Part shown: positions 1 through 9,724 of the stretch, piece by piece
Layout of the letters: every line of letters begins with the position of its first letter
Numbering within the stretch: position 1 is the first letter of the stretch
DNA from: Siphonodentalium dalli
Taxonomy: Eukaryota > Mollusca > Scaphopoda > Gadilida > Siphonodentaliidae
DNA length: 64,000 bases
Direction of reading: 5' to 3'
Assembly: GCA_032622095.1 (NCBI GenBank)
Contig: CP136069.1
Span: 183,079,122 to 183,143,121, forward strand
Position numbers and translations under genes: made by a program
Notes under the pieces: model-generated
Told to the model about the DNA's origin: nothing
The model's input: the letters and a program-made list of their open reading frames with translations, nothing else
Databases searched by the model: none

Positions 1-949
1 TAGACCTCTATTGTGATGGTCGTGTCGTTATTTGTTTAAAATATGTATCAATTGACATATACGCACCCGTTCCCTCATTAAAATCTACATATATCACCCA
101 TTTTAGAGGCATCCGCGAATTCGGGGACTTCCGCAAAGTGAACTCCGCAAATAGGGACCTACTGCAAATTGTCGCACCCAATGCAATTTGTAAACAAATA
201 CGTTTGACATGCGTTTTAACGAGGTGAGCTTTAATTAAATGTAAGAAGCAATGCTATATATCAACTATTTGTCATGGACTCAGCCAGTGTGTCATATATT
301 CATATATATGTGTGCGTCAACTAAGGTGGTAAAAATGAAAAGTAAAAGTGAAAAATCGGAGAATCCTATTGGAAATGAAAGTACAATTTTTGGGAAATCC
401 GCGGCAGATTAAGAGAATCTATACTATTGAAAGTGAATGTACGATACTATCAGATTTCGCAACTGCTCGTTTTCGTGATCATATCTTATGTAGGGCCTAT
501 ATGACCACGAAAACGAGTCGAGTCACGATACATGCATCGGTACAAACACATTGTGTATACGATACAATTTTGACTTGATGACCAGAAAATAAAAGATCGC
601 GATTACTCCAACAGAACAGGCATGATGTGCACTCCTATTAAAATTACCCATAATTTACTTCACTACACCAGGGGCTCCCAATGGGTTATACATTATTTTC
701 AGGCTATCAGATTATTTATATTTTCACAACATATTATTACACTGGTGACTTTAAGTTTACAATTTCAGCCTGCCATGACTCTATCGATACGATAGAGTCA
801 TATTTTCAAAAACATATTATACACCGGTGGCGTTAACTTTACAATTTCAGCATCTGCGTGATTCTATCGGTACGGTTGAGTAAGGTACAAAAAACAATCT
901 CTCACAATACATTCGCCCAGTCGACCACAGAAAATCAAAATCTCCGAAA
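1..949. other. non-coding, no gene seen
   Basis: AT-rich sequence with only short chance reading frames. A roughly 65-bp segment at 722-787 is repeated imperfectly at 803-871; both copies share the block TTTACAATTTCAGC and end near a CTATCG motif. I see no gene here. Confidence 0.6.
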
Positions 950-1645
950 CAACTTACACCTCCATGTGGCTGCGGACACACGTACCATGGTAGCGATGGC
1001 ATATATAGTAGGTGTGACAATTTATTATGGTGGAGTTTGTTGACAATTGGTCCGTCATAATTCTGTGCCATAGCTATCCATGTCACCCGATGACTTTCCA
1101 CACAATGAGTCGACTGGACCAATTAACCATTGCTTTTCACCTAGGTTGATCTCTACTCATTAAGTTTTGCTAAATTGTATTCACGACGATATATATAATT
1201 GCACGATGGATCGTCCAGAATTGTGTTTGACCGTGGCCTGGTGGCAATTCCTCATTGACCCACATAGCATTATTGTGGTACGTTTTTTTATATGATCTCA
1301 ATGCATACATGTTTATCTACTTATATTAATGTCATTAATAAGAACAATCATGGCTGTTGAGATGGGTTATTCAAGTAGACTTATTAGCATGCACAATATA
1401 ACACTGCATGCACAATATAACACTGCGTTTGAGTAAAGACATTCAGGTATATACATCCTTGAGAGATCGACCGTCGCTGACAGAGCTTGGTAGACTCATT
1501 GTGCGAATTTGCAGAGGGCGACTTGGCTTTCTATGGCATATTAATTATGACAACCAATTGTCACAAAACCCCACCATAATTAATTGTCACACCTACTATG
1601 CCATCGCTACTGCGGTACGTGTGACAGCAGCCAATCATGTCAGCT
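950..1645. repeat. inverted repeat pair, MITE-like
   Basis: An arm at about 950-1125 is the imperfect reverse complement of an arm at about 1483-1640. Shared blocks include GATGGCATA, TAGGTGTGACAATT and CACAATGAGTC. About 360 bp lie between the arms, including a direct duplication of the phrase GCATGCACAATATAACACT at 1388-1425. Probably a non-autonomous DNA transposon or a foldback remnant; no target duplication was identified. Confidence 0.55.
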
Positions 1646-2029
1646 AAAACATGGAACATAGACCTGAATAACAGACGCTCGGTCCTCCAAGGACCTCACG
1701 TCCAACCACAATCACCGATCACCATACAATGAAGCACCACCTCCAAATATGGTTGTGGGACACTACGATAGCAGAAGAACCAATCCTGGGGCGTATTACC
1801 AAAGTACCTCATTTAATATGCACCCCAAATAGTATATAAGACACCACGGTTCACTGACAATGTATGCTTACTCAGTTCCATCTCGAGTGTATATATCTAT
1901 AGGGCATCACCTCTGCTAATCAGGTCGCTTGTCCACTACATTGTATACTTTACATGTGTATTATGAGACTGATTAAACTCATATACCTATCTATGTGTTG
2001 CTTTACATAACAAGATTCATATTTTACTA
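1646..2029. other. non-coding, nothing recognised
   Basis: No reading frame, repeat or structure that I can support. Confidence 0.5.
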
Positions 2030-2335
2030 TTCCAGCAGATTCAGATGATAGATTCTCAATTTTTGACCACTCCCATAGTCGAAAAGAGCTTATATTGATC
2101 TCAATTTTAAATCATATTATATGGGTTATGTAACATGTATGTTTAAAATCAGTGCACGTATCTGTGAAGGCAGCGTGCAATGTGAGATCATGGGATATAC
2201 GCGTATTGGAGAAACAATGGCGGGGCCATGGTGGAGAAGATGGGGATAAGTAAGCGGGGTGTGTACACACCCAATACAGATATAAAAAAAAACCGCTATT
2301 AAACCTATAATTATAACACAACAAACGCTTTCGGT
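2030..2335. repeat. direct repeat, copy 1 (partner 3636-3925)
   Basis: About 300 bp closely similar to 3636-3925 in the same orientation. Shared landmarks: CAGATTCAGATGATA at the start, GACCACTCCCATAGTCG, GTAACATGTATGTTTAAAAT, then GGAGAAACAATGGCGGG and GGTGGAGAAGATGGG near the end. Open frames inside are short and not conserved between the copies, so it is a dispersed repeat rather than a gene. Confidence 0.75.
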
Positions 2336-2384
2336 ATGCTGCAAAATAGCTCCCATAGCCTTCCTTACTGAACAAATTTCCCAG

Positions 2385-2960
2385 TGTAACAGGGGGGGGG
2401 GGGGTGAAAAAAAAAATTCCGGCACGTATGCTGGGGTGGGTGGGTGGTCAAAGCCACCAACAAGCAATTTTTTCCGCAACTAAAAAAAAAATCCTGCTTG
2501 TTTTTTTTAGTGTTTTGGCAATGAGTTGGCTTCAAAACCACTTTGAATGAGAGAAATAATGTAATTCTAACTGTTAAAACTGACTGCAGGCAGTTATCGT
2601 GTTGTATTTTGTTGCAAATTTTGAAATCCAAGATGGCCGCTGGCAGCCATGTTTTTTTTTGGCCGAATGACCTCAAAATGACTCATTCCTATTTACATGT
2701 CCATGTTAACATCCATGATAAATAGTATGCACAGAAATTCATATACAGCTGTTTACAGTAAATTTCCCCCCGCAAATCTCTGTTTTAGTGTTAAAAAGGG
2801 GGTGGGTGTCAAAATATGGTCGGAAAAAACTGCCGAAAACGGAAAAAAAATTGGCGGTGGGGGTGGGTGGGTACAAAAAATGATCGAAAGGGGAAAAAAT
2901 GCCATACGTGCCTGAAATGTTTTTTCGACCCCCCCCCCCCCCCCCCCCCCCCCCAGTGTA
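2385..2960. repeat. poly-G/poly-C bounded inverted repeat
   Basis: A G13-14 tract at about 2391-2405 followed by an A run and GGCACGTATG is matched in reverse complement by CATACGTGCC, a T run and a ~24-base C tract at 2930-2954. GGGTGGGTGGG blocks lie inside both arms. A related copy with a C tract is at about 41800-41945, so this is a dispersed family. Frames crossing the homopolymers are artefacts of low complexity. Confidence 0.5.
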
Positions 2961-3635
2961 AAGCCTCGATCCTCCTTGAACCACCACCGATAAGACGAAG
3001 ACACCCACAAGCTTGCTTCCACCTTGGTAGGAAATTAAGTTGGTTCACTTGAAAGTGCAAACTACATGATGTGCGTAAATATATGTGTTGGGATGGTTTT
3101 CATCATCCATATATATGGCCGCGGAGACATATTGGCAATGCAGCTGGAAATTGTTTGATATTTGTAACTTTAGGTTATGAGATTATGTTATCCGTGCAAC
3201 CATTCACTTCACTGACGTATTCAGTGGGCTCAAAAAAGATTGAATCACGTTCGGAATTTTGAAGTTATTTACGTGGTATCAGCATATGCAACTATCGCCA
3301 TGGCTCGTCCGGTTTTGCCTATGATGGTGCACCTACAATGTATACTGATTCATATGTACACAGATATGTATAAGTATATATTGTCAGAGGCAAAATCGGA
3401 CTATAAGACACACACATCATTGGAAGTTACTTCTACATTAAACGTTTGTTCCACACATAATAGAAAAACATTACTTGACTTAAGTTTACCGTCAATATAT
3501 CATCCGTTTTACAAATTATTAAAAAATATATATACATATCAAATTGCTTCACGAAATCGGCGCGTTTGTCGAGTAAAATTTGTTTACAGCTTTGTTGAAA
3601 AGCAAACTGTTTGGATTGCATTACCATGCCACTAT
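2961..3635. other. non-coding, no gene supported
   Basis: A 137-codon frame at 3240-3653 runs into the following repeat and has no recognisable domain or start context. I do not consider it a gene. Confidence 0.5.
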
Positions 3636-3925
3636 TCCAACAGATTCAGATGATACATGTAGATTCTCAATGTTTGACCACTCCCATAGTCGGAAAGAGC
3701 TTATATTGATCTCAATTTGAAATAATATTATATGGCTTATGTAACATGTATGTTTAAAATAAGTGCACGTATCTGCGAAGGCAGCGTGCAATGCGAGATC
3801 ATAGGGAAAACACGTATTGGAGAAACAATGGCGGGACCATGGTGGAGAAGATGGGAATGGGGTTAGCGGGGTGTTTGCACACCAAATACAGATTAATTCG
3901 CTATTAAACCTACAATTATAACACA
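3636..3925. repeat. direct repeat, copy 2 (partner 2030-2335)
   Basis: Second copy of the ~300-bp repeat, about 1.6 kb downstream of the first and in the same orientation. It is followed at about 3945-3967 by an (AT)n microsatellite. Confidence 0.75.
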
Positions 3926-4004
3926 ACAAACGCTTTATAAAGCAGTATATATATATATATATATATACTTGTCCATCAATAATACAATGCTATGGAGCTA
4001 AGAA

Positions 4005-5044
4005 AAGTATCTGACAATTTGGTATATCTATACAGCTGAGCTACTAGTTTCGGGCCCTGCGAATCGGCACTTATCCGAAGGTTTGAAATCCGATATCTAT
4101 AATCAGGTGGCCGATATCGATGTCAAATCTAATTTCGAATCGAATCGGCAACATCGGCGCGAATTTGTTGATATATAGAATATACGCATACTGTTTCTGA
4201 ATAACAAATTTAATCCACGAGTGTGATTGGCGATTTACACCACGAGCTTCAGCGAGTGGTGTAAATCGCCAATCCCACGAGTGGATTAAATTTGTTATTC
4301 AGAAACACTATGCGTATATTTTGTTTATGCCACGATCTTTACAATGCGATGGATAAACACTTTTCCGTTCAAATTGTATGGAGAAAGTTTAATTCACTCT
4401 GCGAAGTTTATGCCACGATCTTTACAATGCGATGGATAAACACTTTTCCGATCAAAATTGTATGGAGAAAGTTTGATCCACTCTGCAAAGTTTAATCAAA
4501 AGTAAGCACGTTTAATCAACAGGTGTTGATTAAATGTAAAATTTATACAGATGGCTTTATTTATATAGTAAGATAGGCGATCGTGGTATAAATATAGGGC
4601 GACGGATAGAGTCTGATTATAAGTTTCAATAATTTAATCAATAATTGGTGCAGAGTATGATTGTGAGCAACATAATTGTGTAGTTGGCGGTTAATCGTTA
4701 TATTCATCATCTCAAGTCTCATTGTGCAATACAGAACTAGAAACATGGTCGTGAAGTACATGCCACTCGGATCGGTCTCTGCTGCTGTATAATGCAACAT
4801 CGATGTCATATATATATAGACAACCTGCATTCTTTATCTAATACACGAGTCACAACAATGGATGTTCGAGCTGTGGTGTTGTGTGTGAATGGCAAATCAA
4901 TTTAGCTCTATTGTAAACCAGATGTTCATATTCAATCTTTAACAATTTAATGCAGGGTTCAGCTTTCTTGTCTGGTACTTCTTATATATACAGTATTATC
5001 ATTATGCTATCTGGGTTCGTTCTCCTTATATCGTGGTACAAATC
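4005..5044 (+). promoter_or_regulatory. 5' flank of the GPCR gene, paralogous to 47775-48240
   Basis: Segments 4005-4172 and 4596-4880 match 47775-47955 and 47955-48240 almost collinearly; landmarks are TATACAGCTGAGCTAC, GGGCCCTGCGAAT and GGGCGACGGATAGAGTCTGA. The flank was therefore duplicated. The segment between them (4172-4596) is missing from the paralogue and is an insertion. TATA-like strings occur at about 4981-4990. No transcription start can be assigned from the sequence. Confidence 0.6.
4172..4596. mobile_element. MITE-like insertion with ~50-bp hairpin and 85-bp tandem duplication
   Basis: Sequence around 4190-4308 is a near-perfect palindrome. One arm carries TTTCTGAATAACAAATTTAA and GATTGGCGATTTACACCAC; their complements follow after a short loop near 4248. 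Two ~85-bp copies of a unit containing GCCACGATCTTTACAATGCG follow at about 4326-4410 and 4408-4495. The paralogous locus at about 47955 joins the flanks directly, which supports insertion here. Confidence 0.6.
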
Positions 5045-5452
5045 ATGGAAGCGAACATGATGAACGGAACCACAGAAAAACAATATCAAACAAATAACGT
5101 GCTTTCAACCATTCAGGAGATCAGTGATGCCCGCGCCAATAAACTTCAACCGGTCGTTGGATTTCTGTCCGTCGTTATGTTCTTAGGCATATCAGGGAAT
5201 ATTCCAGTCATTATCGTATATGTTCAAAGATTAAAGCGCACTGCTACGAACATAATGATCATGACAGCTGCTATTTTGGACCTTCTATGTTGTTCACTAA
5301 CTCTACCGTTCGAAATTGTTGACACGATTTATCCGTATATTAATGGAGATGTGATGATTATTCCGTGCAAATTATTCAGGTTTATTGGGTCGACTCTAAA
5401 TGGATCTTCGTTTTATATATTTATTTGCCTTGGGTATATACGATACTGTAAG
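5045..5452 (+). pseudogene. family-A (rhodopsin-like) GPCR, 5' half, split by the Polinton-like insertion
   Basis: First 136 codons of a seven-transmembrane receptor. ATG 5045 is preferred over the in-frame GTG at 5033. Visible: an extracellular N-terminus with an N-glycosylation site (NGT), TM1 with the GN pair (GISGN), TM2 with its conserved Asp (ILDLL), a Cys before TM3 (IPC) and a DRY-like end to TM3 written IRY. The frame continues exactly at 19674 once the 14.2-kb insertion and one TGTAAG copy are removed, giving a 379-codon intronless receptor. The ligand is unknown; a peptide-type receptor is plausible but not shown. As it stands the gene is disrupted: read-through stops within one codon of the insertion (TGA 5453-5455). 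Residues 22-31 are encoded by the segment that became the minisatellite at 48.2-49.2 kb. Confidence 0.85.
5447..5452. repeat. 6-bp target site duplication TGTAAG, left copy
   Basis: TGTAAG directly precedes the left inverted repeat and recurs at 19668-19673 directly after the right one. Six-base duplications are characteristic of Polinton/Maverick integration. Confidence 0.9.
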
Positions 5453-5558
5453 TGATGATAACCCGCCCGTTTGGGGGTATTTCAGGAACGATAACTCTAT
5501 TCTCTGCAGTACTCCCGTCGGAGTTTGACCTATATTCTCCGCCCACGCGTCGGTCTAT
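5453..5558 (+). repeat. left terminal inverted repeat, 106 bp
   Basis: Starts TGATGATAACCCGCCCG and matches the reverse complement of 19562-19667, with one mismatch noticed (CTCCC here against CTACC). Matching stops after CGGTCTAT at 5558. This is the likely integrase-binding end and, by analogy with protein-primed relatives, the replication terminus. Confidence 0.95.
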
Positions 5559-5696
5559 TTGTATACCGGTTGGGCATGTCCAAAATTTTTCAAAAACTTC
5601 AAAAATTTCACAAATTTCAAAAAACTTAAAAAAAAATTCCACATCACGTGATATCGTTATAAGGGTTGTGAATGTACTAAGTTATAATATTTTATT
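5559..5696. other. left subterminal spacer
   Basis: A run of short A/T tracts of the AAAATTT/CAAAAAC type at 5580-5640, followed by ATCACGTGAT, a palindromic E-box-like site. No gene. Confidence 0.45.
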
Positions 5697-5926
5697 ATGG
5701 AGAGTGACGGTTCTTCAGAAAAGTGGTATTGGCTCTGCCAGAAAGTACCTAGATCCGAGATTGTATATTTCTGTCAAATTATTATTATTTATACGATAGT
5801 AATCACATCTATCGTTAATTTGTCAATAGGTCACGAGGCCTCGACATTATGACGAGTCTATTGAGTTCGTCTGTTGGGTACCTACTTCCGGCCCCTACTA
5901 TAAATAGAAGAAGCGTCGTGGTATAA
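5697..5926 (+). pseudogene. small membrane protein of Polinton type, frameshifted
   Basis: From ATG 5697 the frame reads a short hydrophilic N-terminus, then PRSEIVYFCQ and a strongly hydrophobic Ile-rich segment (about residues 22-45), stopping at TGA 5850-5852. The adjacent frame then encodes LLSSSVGYLLPAP and stops at TAA 5924-5926. The two halves together match the layout I recall for a small Polinton membrane protein (hydrophobic segment, then an LLSS..GYLLP.P tail). The break lies at about 5850 and is consistent with one missing base in a short G run. Function is unknown; membrane insertion is inferred from hydrophobicity. Confidence 0.55.
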
Positions 5927-5931
5927 AAGGT
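5923..5931 (+). promoter_or_regulatory. TATA box candidate upstream of the TBP-like gene
   Basis: TATAAAAGG lies 27 bp before ATG 5958; a second TATA-like string, TATAAATAG, is at 5900-5908. The spacing would give a very short leader. This is motif-only evidence. Confidence 0.45.
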
Positions 5932-5957
5932 AATGTGTATATCATAATGTTGTCACT

Positions 5958-6470
5958 ATGGTACGCGAAACTAATGTAGTATGTTCCAGTCAGTTAGGAT
6001 GTCCTGTGGATGTGATATATTTGGCTAATGCACTACGTAACGTCGTATGTAAGAGGGTTTCTTAATTTGGAGGAATCGTTCTATAGGCGGATCATGCTGG
6101 CTCTATAAGACGGGTAAACTTATGTGTGCGGGAGCCGCTAGTCACGCGGAAGATGGAATTCGAAGACTGCGAAAGTATGCCAGAATAATTCAAAAGATCG
6201 GATACCCAGTATGCCTGTCCAGAGTTCGTATAATTACCATGTCAGCCGTTCATAAATGCAGCCCCATTATCATTAAGGTTATTGGTCGAATATCTCGGTG
6301 GTACTATTATCCAGAAATTTTTCCTGCTGTGACCATTCTACACTGGAGGTATCCACTTCGCTTGTCACCTGAGTGGATCTATTTTAATAACGGGTATAAA
6401 GAATCAACGACAGATCGTACGTGAGGTGCTACCGAAAATTCTAGAACTCGAAATCTGCAGTAATGGATGA
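5958..6470 (+). pseudogene. TATA-binding protein (TBP)-like, frameshifted
   Basis: Three consecutive frames encode parts of a TBP saddle in the right order. At 5958-6062 the text resembles the start of the first TBP repeat (LGCPVDVIYLANALRN, compare NLGCKLDLKKIALHARN). In the middle frame (about 6063-6335) come KTGKLMCAGA and the hallmark RKYARIIQKIGYPV at 6170-6211, then YYPEIFP (compare YEPELFP). From about 6340 to 6470 comes the end of the second repeat (SGSILITGIKN, then a basic/amphipathic helix). TBP binds the TATA box and nucleates RNA polymerase II pre-initiation. Frame changes near 6060 (compatible with one lost base) and near 6335 (compatible with one gained base) break the gene as given; no GT-AG intron explains them. 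The end overlaps the integrase start at 6463. A TBP-like gene is unusual for this element class. Confidence 0.8.
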
Positions 6471-7536
6471 ATATCTACATTCTCTGTATTATGACCCGAG
6501 TAAACCAGTAGTTTCGGAGGAGTTGAAAAAACTATATCAGGCTGTTAAAGCTGAAGGATCACACGTTATCAGCAGGAAGAAAATTCGAGATTGGCTCAGT
6601 TCTCAAGAGACCTATACGCTAATTAAACCATCTAGACACAAATTTCCCTAGAAGTAGAGTCGTGGTTGAAGGCCTTAGACTCGTTGTGGGACTGTGATTT
6701 GGCAGACTTCTGCTTCAGGAAGTCGTTATAAATACATTTTGGTTATAATCGATGTATTTTCAAGATACGCTTGGTGTCGTGCCTTGATAAAGAAAGATGC
6801 GAAACACGTAAGTGAAGCTTTCGAAGATGTGTTTCTTCACGAAACACGTAGACCATCCATACTGAGAACGGACAAGGGGACGGACTTTAATTCAAGACCC
6901 GTTCAGAGGTTATTCAAGCGGGAAGGAATCAAATACCTGTCGACCGAAAATGAAACTAAAGCCAATTACGCGGAGAGATTAATAAAGACCCTGAAGACGA
7001 GGTTATATAGATATCTCGTTCACAATAGTATTCAAGAATATTCCAGTGTATTGCAGGATATTGTGGAAAGCTACAATAACACGGTACACCGTTCCACCGG
7101 TTACACACCGACGTCAGTTAATAAAGGCAACGAATCTGAGGTGCGCTATCAACAGAAACTACTTCTTCGAGAGGGTAGTGTCAAATTAAAAAAGTACGAG
7201 TTCAAGGTCGGTGACAGAGTGAGGATATCACACATCAAAGGAGTTTATGACAAAGAATTTTATAAGAAGTGGACGGGTGAAATTTTCACGGTGGTACTGC
7301 GATATAGAAGAGGAGGTGTGAACGTTTACAAGTTGAAAGATTGGGACGAGGAAGAAGTCACAGGCTCATTTTACGCGCAAGAATTACAAGCAATTAAAGT
7401 GGACCCTGATGCAGTTTACAGAATCGAGAAAATACTAAAAAGGAGCGGGAACACAGTTTTAGTTCGTTGGCTGAATTGGGGTTCTAAATACGACTCTTGG
7501 ATATCAAGAACTGATCTAGTGAAATACGGAAAGTGA
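6463..7536 (+). pseudogene. Polinton integrase (RVE family) with C-terminal chromodomain; N-terminal part frameshifted
   Basis: ATG 6463 opens with the Polinton integrase N-terminus (LYYDPSKP, KKIRDWLSSQ, YTLIKP) and stops at 6649-6651. Matching text then continues in other frames (RSRVVVEGL, then LWDCDLAD) until the long frame containing YKYILVIIDVFSRYAW, which is open to 7536. DDE residues: Asp in IIDVF (nt ~6751), Asp in RTDKG (~6871), Glu in YAERL (~6973). A chromodomain (YRIEKIL...VLVRWLNWG...W) occupies the last ~40 residues and may steer integration to chromatin. It catalyses strand transfer of element ends, giving the 6-bp duplication. About three apparent indels at 6645-6705 break it as given. 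The stop overlaps the next start (TGATG). Confidence 0.88.
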
Positions 7537-7943
7537 TGAGATTATACTTATCTAGCCGTCATAGTGACGCTTCTTTTCCCGGAAATGAAGCGGGTGATTT
7601 CACAACGCCACTACCCGCTGATTGGTTACTAGATTCACGATGGACGTGTTGCCTGGAACAATTTTCTATAAAACCCGAGGACCCGCATGACGTTATGTAC
7701 GTATGTTGTGACGTATGCGAACATTCATTCGTTTATAATAAAATGGCACCCGTACTAAGAGTTATTTATAGAGGCAGTAAATCAACTTATAAGTACGGTA
7801 AGAGTCATGACGTGCGCGTTACTAGGACTGACCCGCAGTTTATAAGGGTATACGTCTTGGATGGTAATTTGACGCCTATAAAAATTACTACTTCAGAGTA
7901 CACGTTGAACTTTAGCCATAATGGGGACTCCGTACTATTATGA
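7536..7943 (+). CDS. penton-like minor capsid protein candidate (Polinton PX type)
   Basis: 135 aa from ATG 7536; an in-frame GTG lies one codon upstream. The layout LYLSSRHSDASFPGNEAGDFTTPL, then W.CCLEQ, a Cys/Asp-rich middle and APVLRVIYRG is that of the short conserved protein encoded between integrase and capsid genes in many Polintons. That protein was proposed to be a single jelly-roll penton homologue. Mainly beta-prone, with no transmembrane segment. Its ATG overlaps the integrase stop by one base, and its 3' end overlaps the next gene by 23 bp. The assignment rests on remembered family pattern plus gene order, so penton is probable, not certain. Confidence 0.6.
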   Translation: MRLYLSSRHSDASFPGNEAGDFTTPLPADWLLDSRWTCCLEQFSIKPEDPHDVMYVCCDVCEHSFVYNKMAPVLRVIYRGSKSTYKYGKSHDVRVTRTDPQFIRVYVLDGNLTPIKITTSEYTLNFSHNGDSVLL

Positions 7944-8142
7944 CTTTGATCTTAAAAAATATGTACCCTACGATGACTCGAAGTACCTACCCGAGACTGA
8001 AGCGAAACCTGAAAAACTTATAAGGAAAGCCGCAGCTAAGAAGATAAAAGTTAAAAAGATAAAAGCAGGAAAAGCGAAGAAGACAAACATTGGAAAAGTT
8101 AAAAAGGAACCCGCAAACGACATATTCTCCTCACCAAAATGA
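7921..8142 (+). CDS. small Lys-rich basic protein
   Basis: 73 aa. An aromatic/acidic N-terminus (PYYYDFDLKKYVPYDD) is followed by a Lys-rich segment (KKIKVKKIKAGKAKK) that could bind DNA or act as a nuclear signal. It starts inside the 3' end of the penton-like gene (23-bp overlap) and its stop overlaps the capsid start (ATGA at 8139-8142). By position and charge it could be a DNA-condensing core-type protein or a capsid accessory factor. No named family is recognised. Confidence 0.6.
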   Translation: MGTPYYYDFDLKKYVPYDDSKYLPETEAKPEKLIRKAAAKKIKVKKIKAGKAKKTNIGKVKKEPANDIFSSPK

Positions 8143-9383
8143 GTAACTTACCTACATTTTCGAAGGCTACTGAAAGGGCGGAAGTTATGCAAAGGGAATG
8201 GATGGGATACAACCCCGTTAACCAGATAGTAGACGGTGCTCCTATAGAGTTCAACGTACCATCGACGTCTCAGAAATATATTGATTTTCGAAACAGTTTT
8301 CTAAACTTGACTTTGAAAATTGTGAAAGGTGACGGAAGCGCTTTGAAAAAAACTTCAAAAGTAGGAATTATTAACGCACCAGTCCACTCATTGTTCTCGT
8401 CAGTCGACATTGAGCTTCAGCAAACTACGGTATCAACATTAGGACCGTTTTATCCTTACAAGTCTTATCTGGACGCGCTATTGAGCGCGGATGAAAATGC
8501 TATCAACAATGGTCTACAACAGCGGATGTGGTACAAAGACACGCCCAACGAATTCGACGATACAACACCCATCGGAGGCAATCTAGGTTTTTATGAAAGA
8601 GTGAAGCTCACGGCGGAAAGCAAAGAAATAAAAGTTTCCGGACCGATACTACATGATCTGTGCCAACAGGATAGATATATTATCAACGGTGTGCCCGTCC
8701 GCATTAAATTATGGCCCGTGAAGAATGCTTTCGCACTAATGAATGGCGAAGAGAATGAAAATTACAAAGTTAAAATAACCGGTGCTAGTATCAGAGTTTG
8801 CTTTTGCAAAATGATTCCTAGTGTTACCAAAGAAATCGAAGAACGTTTGAAAAAATCTGATGCCATTTATCCCTACCTGAGATCCGCAGTGAAGGCTTTC
8901 TCTATCGCCAAAGGGTCTTTCAATTTCACAGCCACTGACTTGTTTCAAGGAGATATACCTCGGCGTATCATAGCGGTTATGATTGATGCTGCGGGATTTA
9001 ATGGAAATTACAAGAAAAATCCACTGAACTTTCAACATTTCAATTGCAGTAGCGTGGCTTTCACAGTGAATGGACAGTCATTACCTAGCCGACCACTGAG
9101 CATGAATTACGGGAAGGAAGATTATCTCGAAGCTTACAGTAACTTGGTACGAGCGTATCCCGGAACGTCCATATCACGAGAGGATTTTGACGGTGGTTAT
9201 GCTATTTACTGTATTGACCCGACTGGATCTATCGAAGACGGACAACCGGTGGTCAAGGGATTGACGCAAATGGATATTAAGTTCACAGAAGCATTGTCGC
9301 AGACTATAGTGTTATTGGTATACGGGACTTTTCCATCACACTTCAGCATAAACGAGGCTCGCAATGTGTCATCTCCCAACTAA
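8139..9383 (+). CDS. major capsid protein candidate (Polinton PY / F54H12.2-like family)
   Basis: 414 aa and fully open. It resembles the protein family often labelled F54H12.2-like in invertebrate genomes. Conserved points: IEFNVPSTSQKYIDF (residues ~37-51), HSLFSSVDIELQ (~84-95), YPYKSYLDALLS (~106-117), WYKDTP, LHDLCQQDRYIINGVPVRIKL, FQGDIPRRIIAVMID, NPLNFQHFN and a C-terminal region containing GYAIYCID. Length and beta-rich alternation fit a double jelly-roll capsid protein. Start ATG 8139 overlaps the previous stop by 4 bp. Two AATAAA signals follow at 9412 and 9427. The family match is strong; the capsid role follows from published Polinton analyses as I recall them. Confidence 0.8.
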   Translation: MSNLPTFSKATERAEVMQREWMGYNPVNQIVDGAPIEFNVPSTSQKYIDFRNSFLNLTLKIVKGDGSALKKTSKVGIINAPVHSLFSSVDIELQQTTVSTLGPFYPYKSYLDALLSADENAINNGLQQRMWYKDTPNEFDDTTPIGGNLGFYERVKLTAESKEIKVSGPILHDLCQQDRYIINGVPVRIKLWPVKNAFALMNGEENENYKVKITGASIRVCFCKMIPSVTKEIEERLKKSDAIYPYLRSAVKAFSIAKGSFNFTATDLFQGDIPRRIIAVMIDAAGFNGNYKKNPLNFQHFNCSSVAFTVNGQSLPSRPLSMNYGKEDYLEAYSNLVRAYPGTSISREDFDGGYAIYCIDPTGSIEDGQPVVKGLTQMDIKFTEALSQTIVLLVYGTFPSHFSINEARNVSSPN

Positions 9384-9523
9384 TATTTTTGTGTATATTA
9401 TTAGTGTTGAAAATAAAAATTTTGAAAATAAAACATAAGTTTCGTCTCGTTATTTCAGGGACCCCCCTCCCCACCGAAGGTATAGAAAAACAACAACAAT
9501 GAATTATAATACAAATATAAGTT
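9384..9523. terminator. convergent polyadenylation region
   Basis: Rightward signals AATAAA at 9412-9417 and 9427-9432 follow the capsid gene. The leftward block uses TTTATT (AATAAA on the minus strand) at 9523-9528, which contains the stop codon of the last leftward gene. The two transcription blocks therefore meet in about 140 bp. Confidence 0.7.
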
Positions 9524-9724
9524 TTATTTTGACATAGTTATCCATTTCTTATTCAATAATCTTTCCCCCGGTGGTTTATCTATCTTCTTCATCATCGATG
9601 GTTTCCGAATTGCTGAGGACGTTGTAGGTGATTGAGTCTTTACAGCCGTTTTCTTGATGGTATTTTTCAGTAAACGTTCATATTTGTCATAAGGTATGAC
9701 CACATTTTTTGAATATGTCGACAT
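9524..9724 (-). CDS. small conserved Polinton protein, 66 aa
   Basis: 66 aa, basic (many Lys), with VVIPYDKYERLL near the N-terminus, a motif I associate with a short protein of this element group. The ATG overlaps the upstream stop in the string TAATG, and the stop codon sits inside the minus-strand AATAAA. Function unknown; no transmembrane segment or zinc motif. Confidence 0.55.
   Translation of the reverse strand: MSTYSKNVVIPYDKYERLLKNTIKKTAVKTQSPTTSSAIRKPSMMKKIDKPPGERLLNKKWITMSK

Noticed and set aside
2697-3060. Overlapping frames on both strands rich in Gly or Pro
   Set aside because: They translate poly-G/poly-C tracts and differ in every frame, as expected for low complexity.
3240-3653. 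137-codon frame
   Set aside because: No family, no supporting signals, and it runs into a dispersed repeat.
6040-6075. Programmed -1 frameshift in the TBP-like gene
   Set aside because: The GGGTTTC string is not in the phase needed for a slippery heptamer, and a second break follows, so an indel is the simpler reading.
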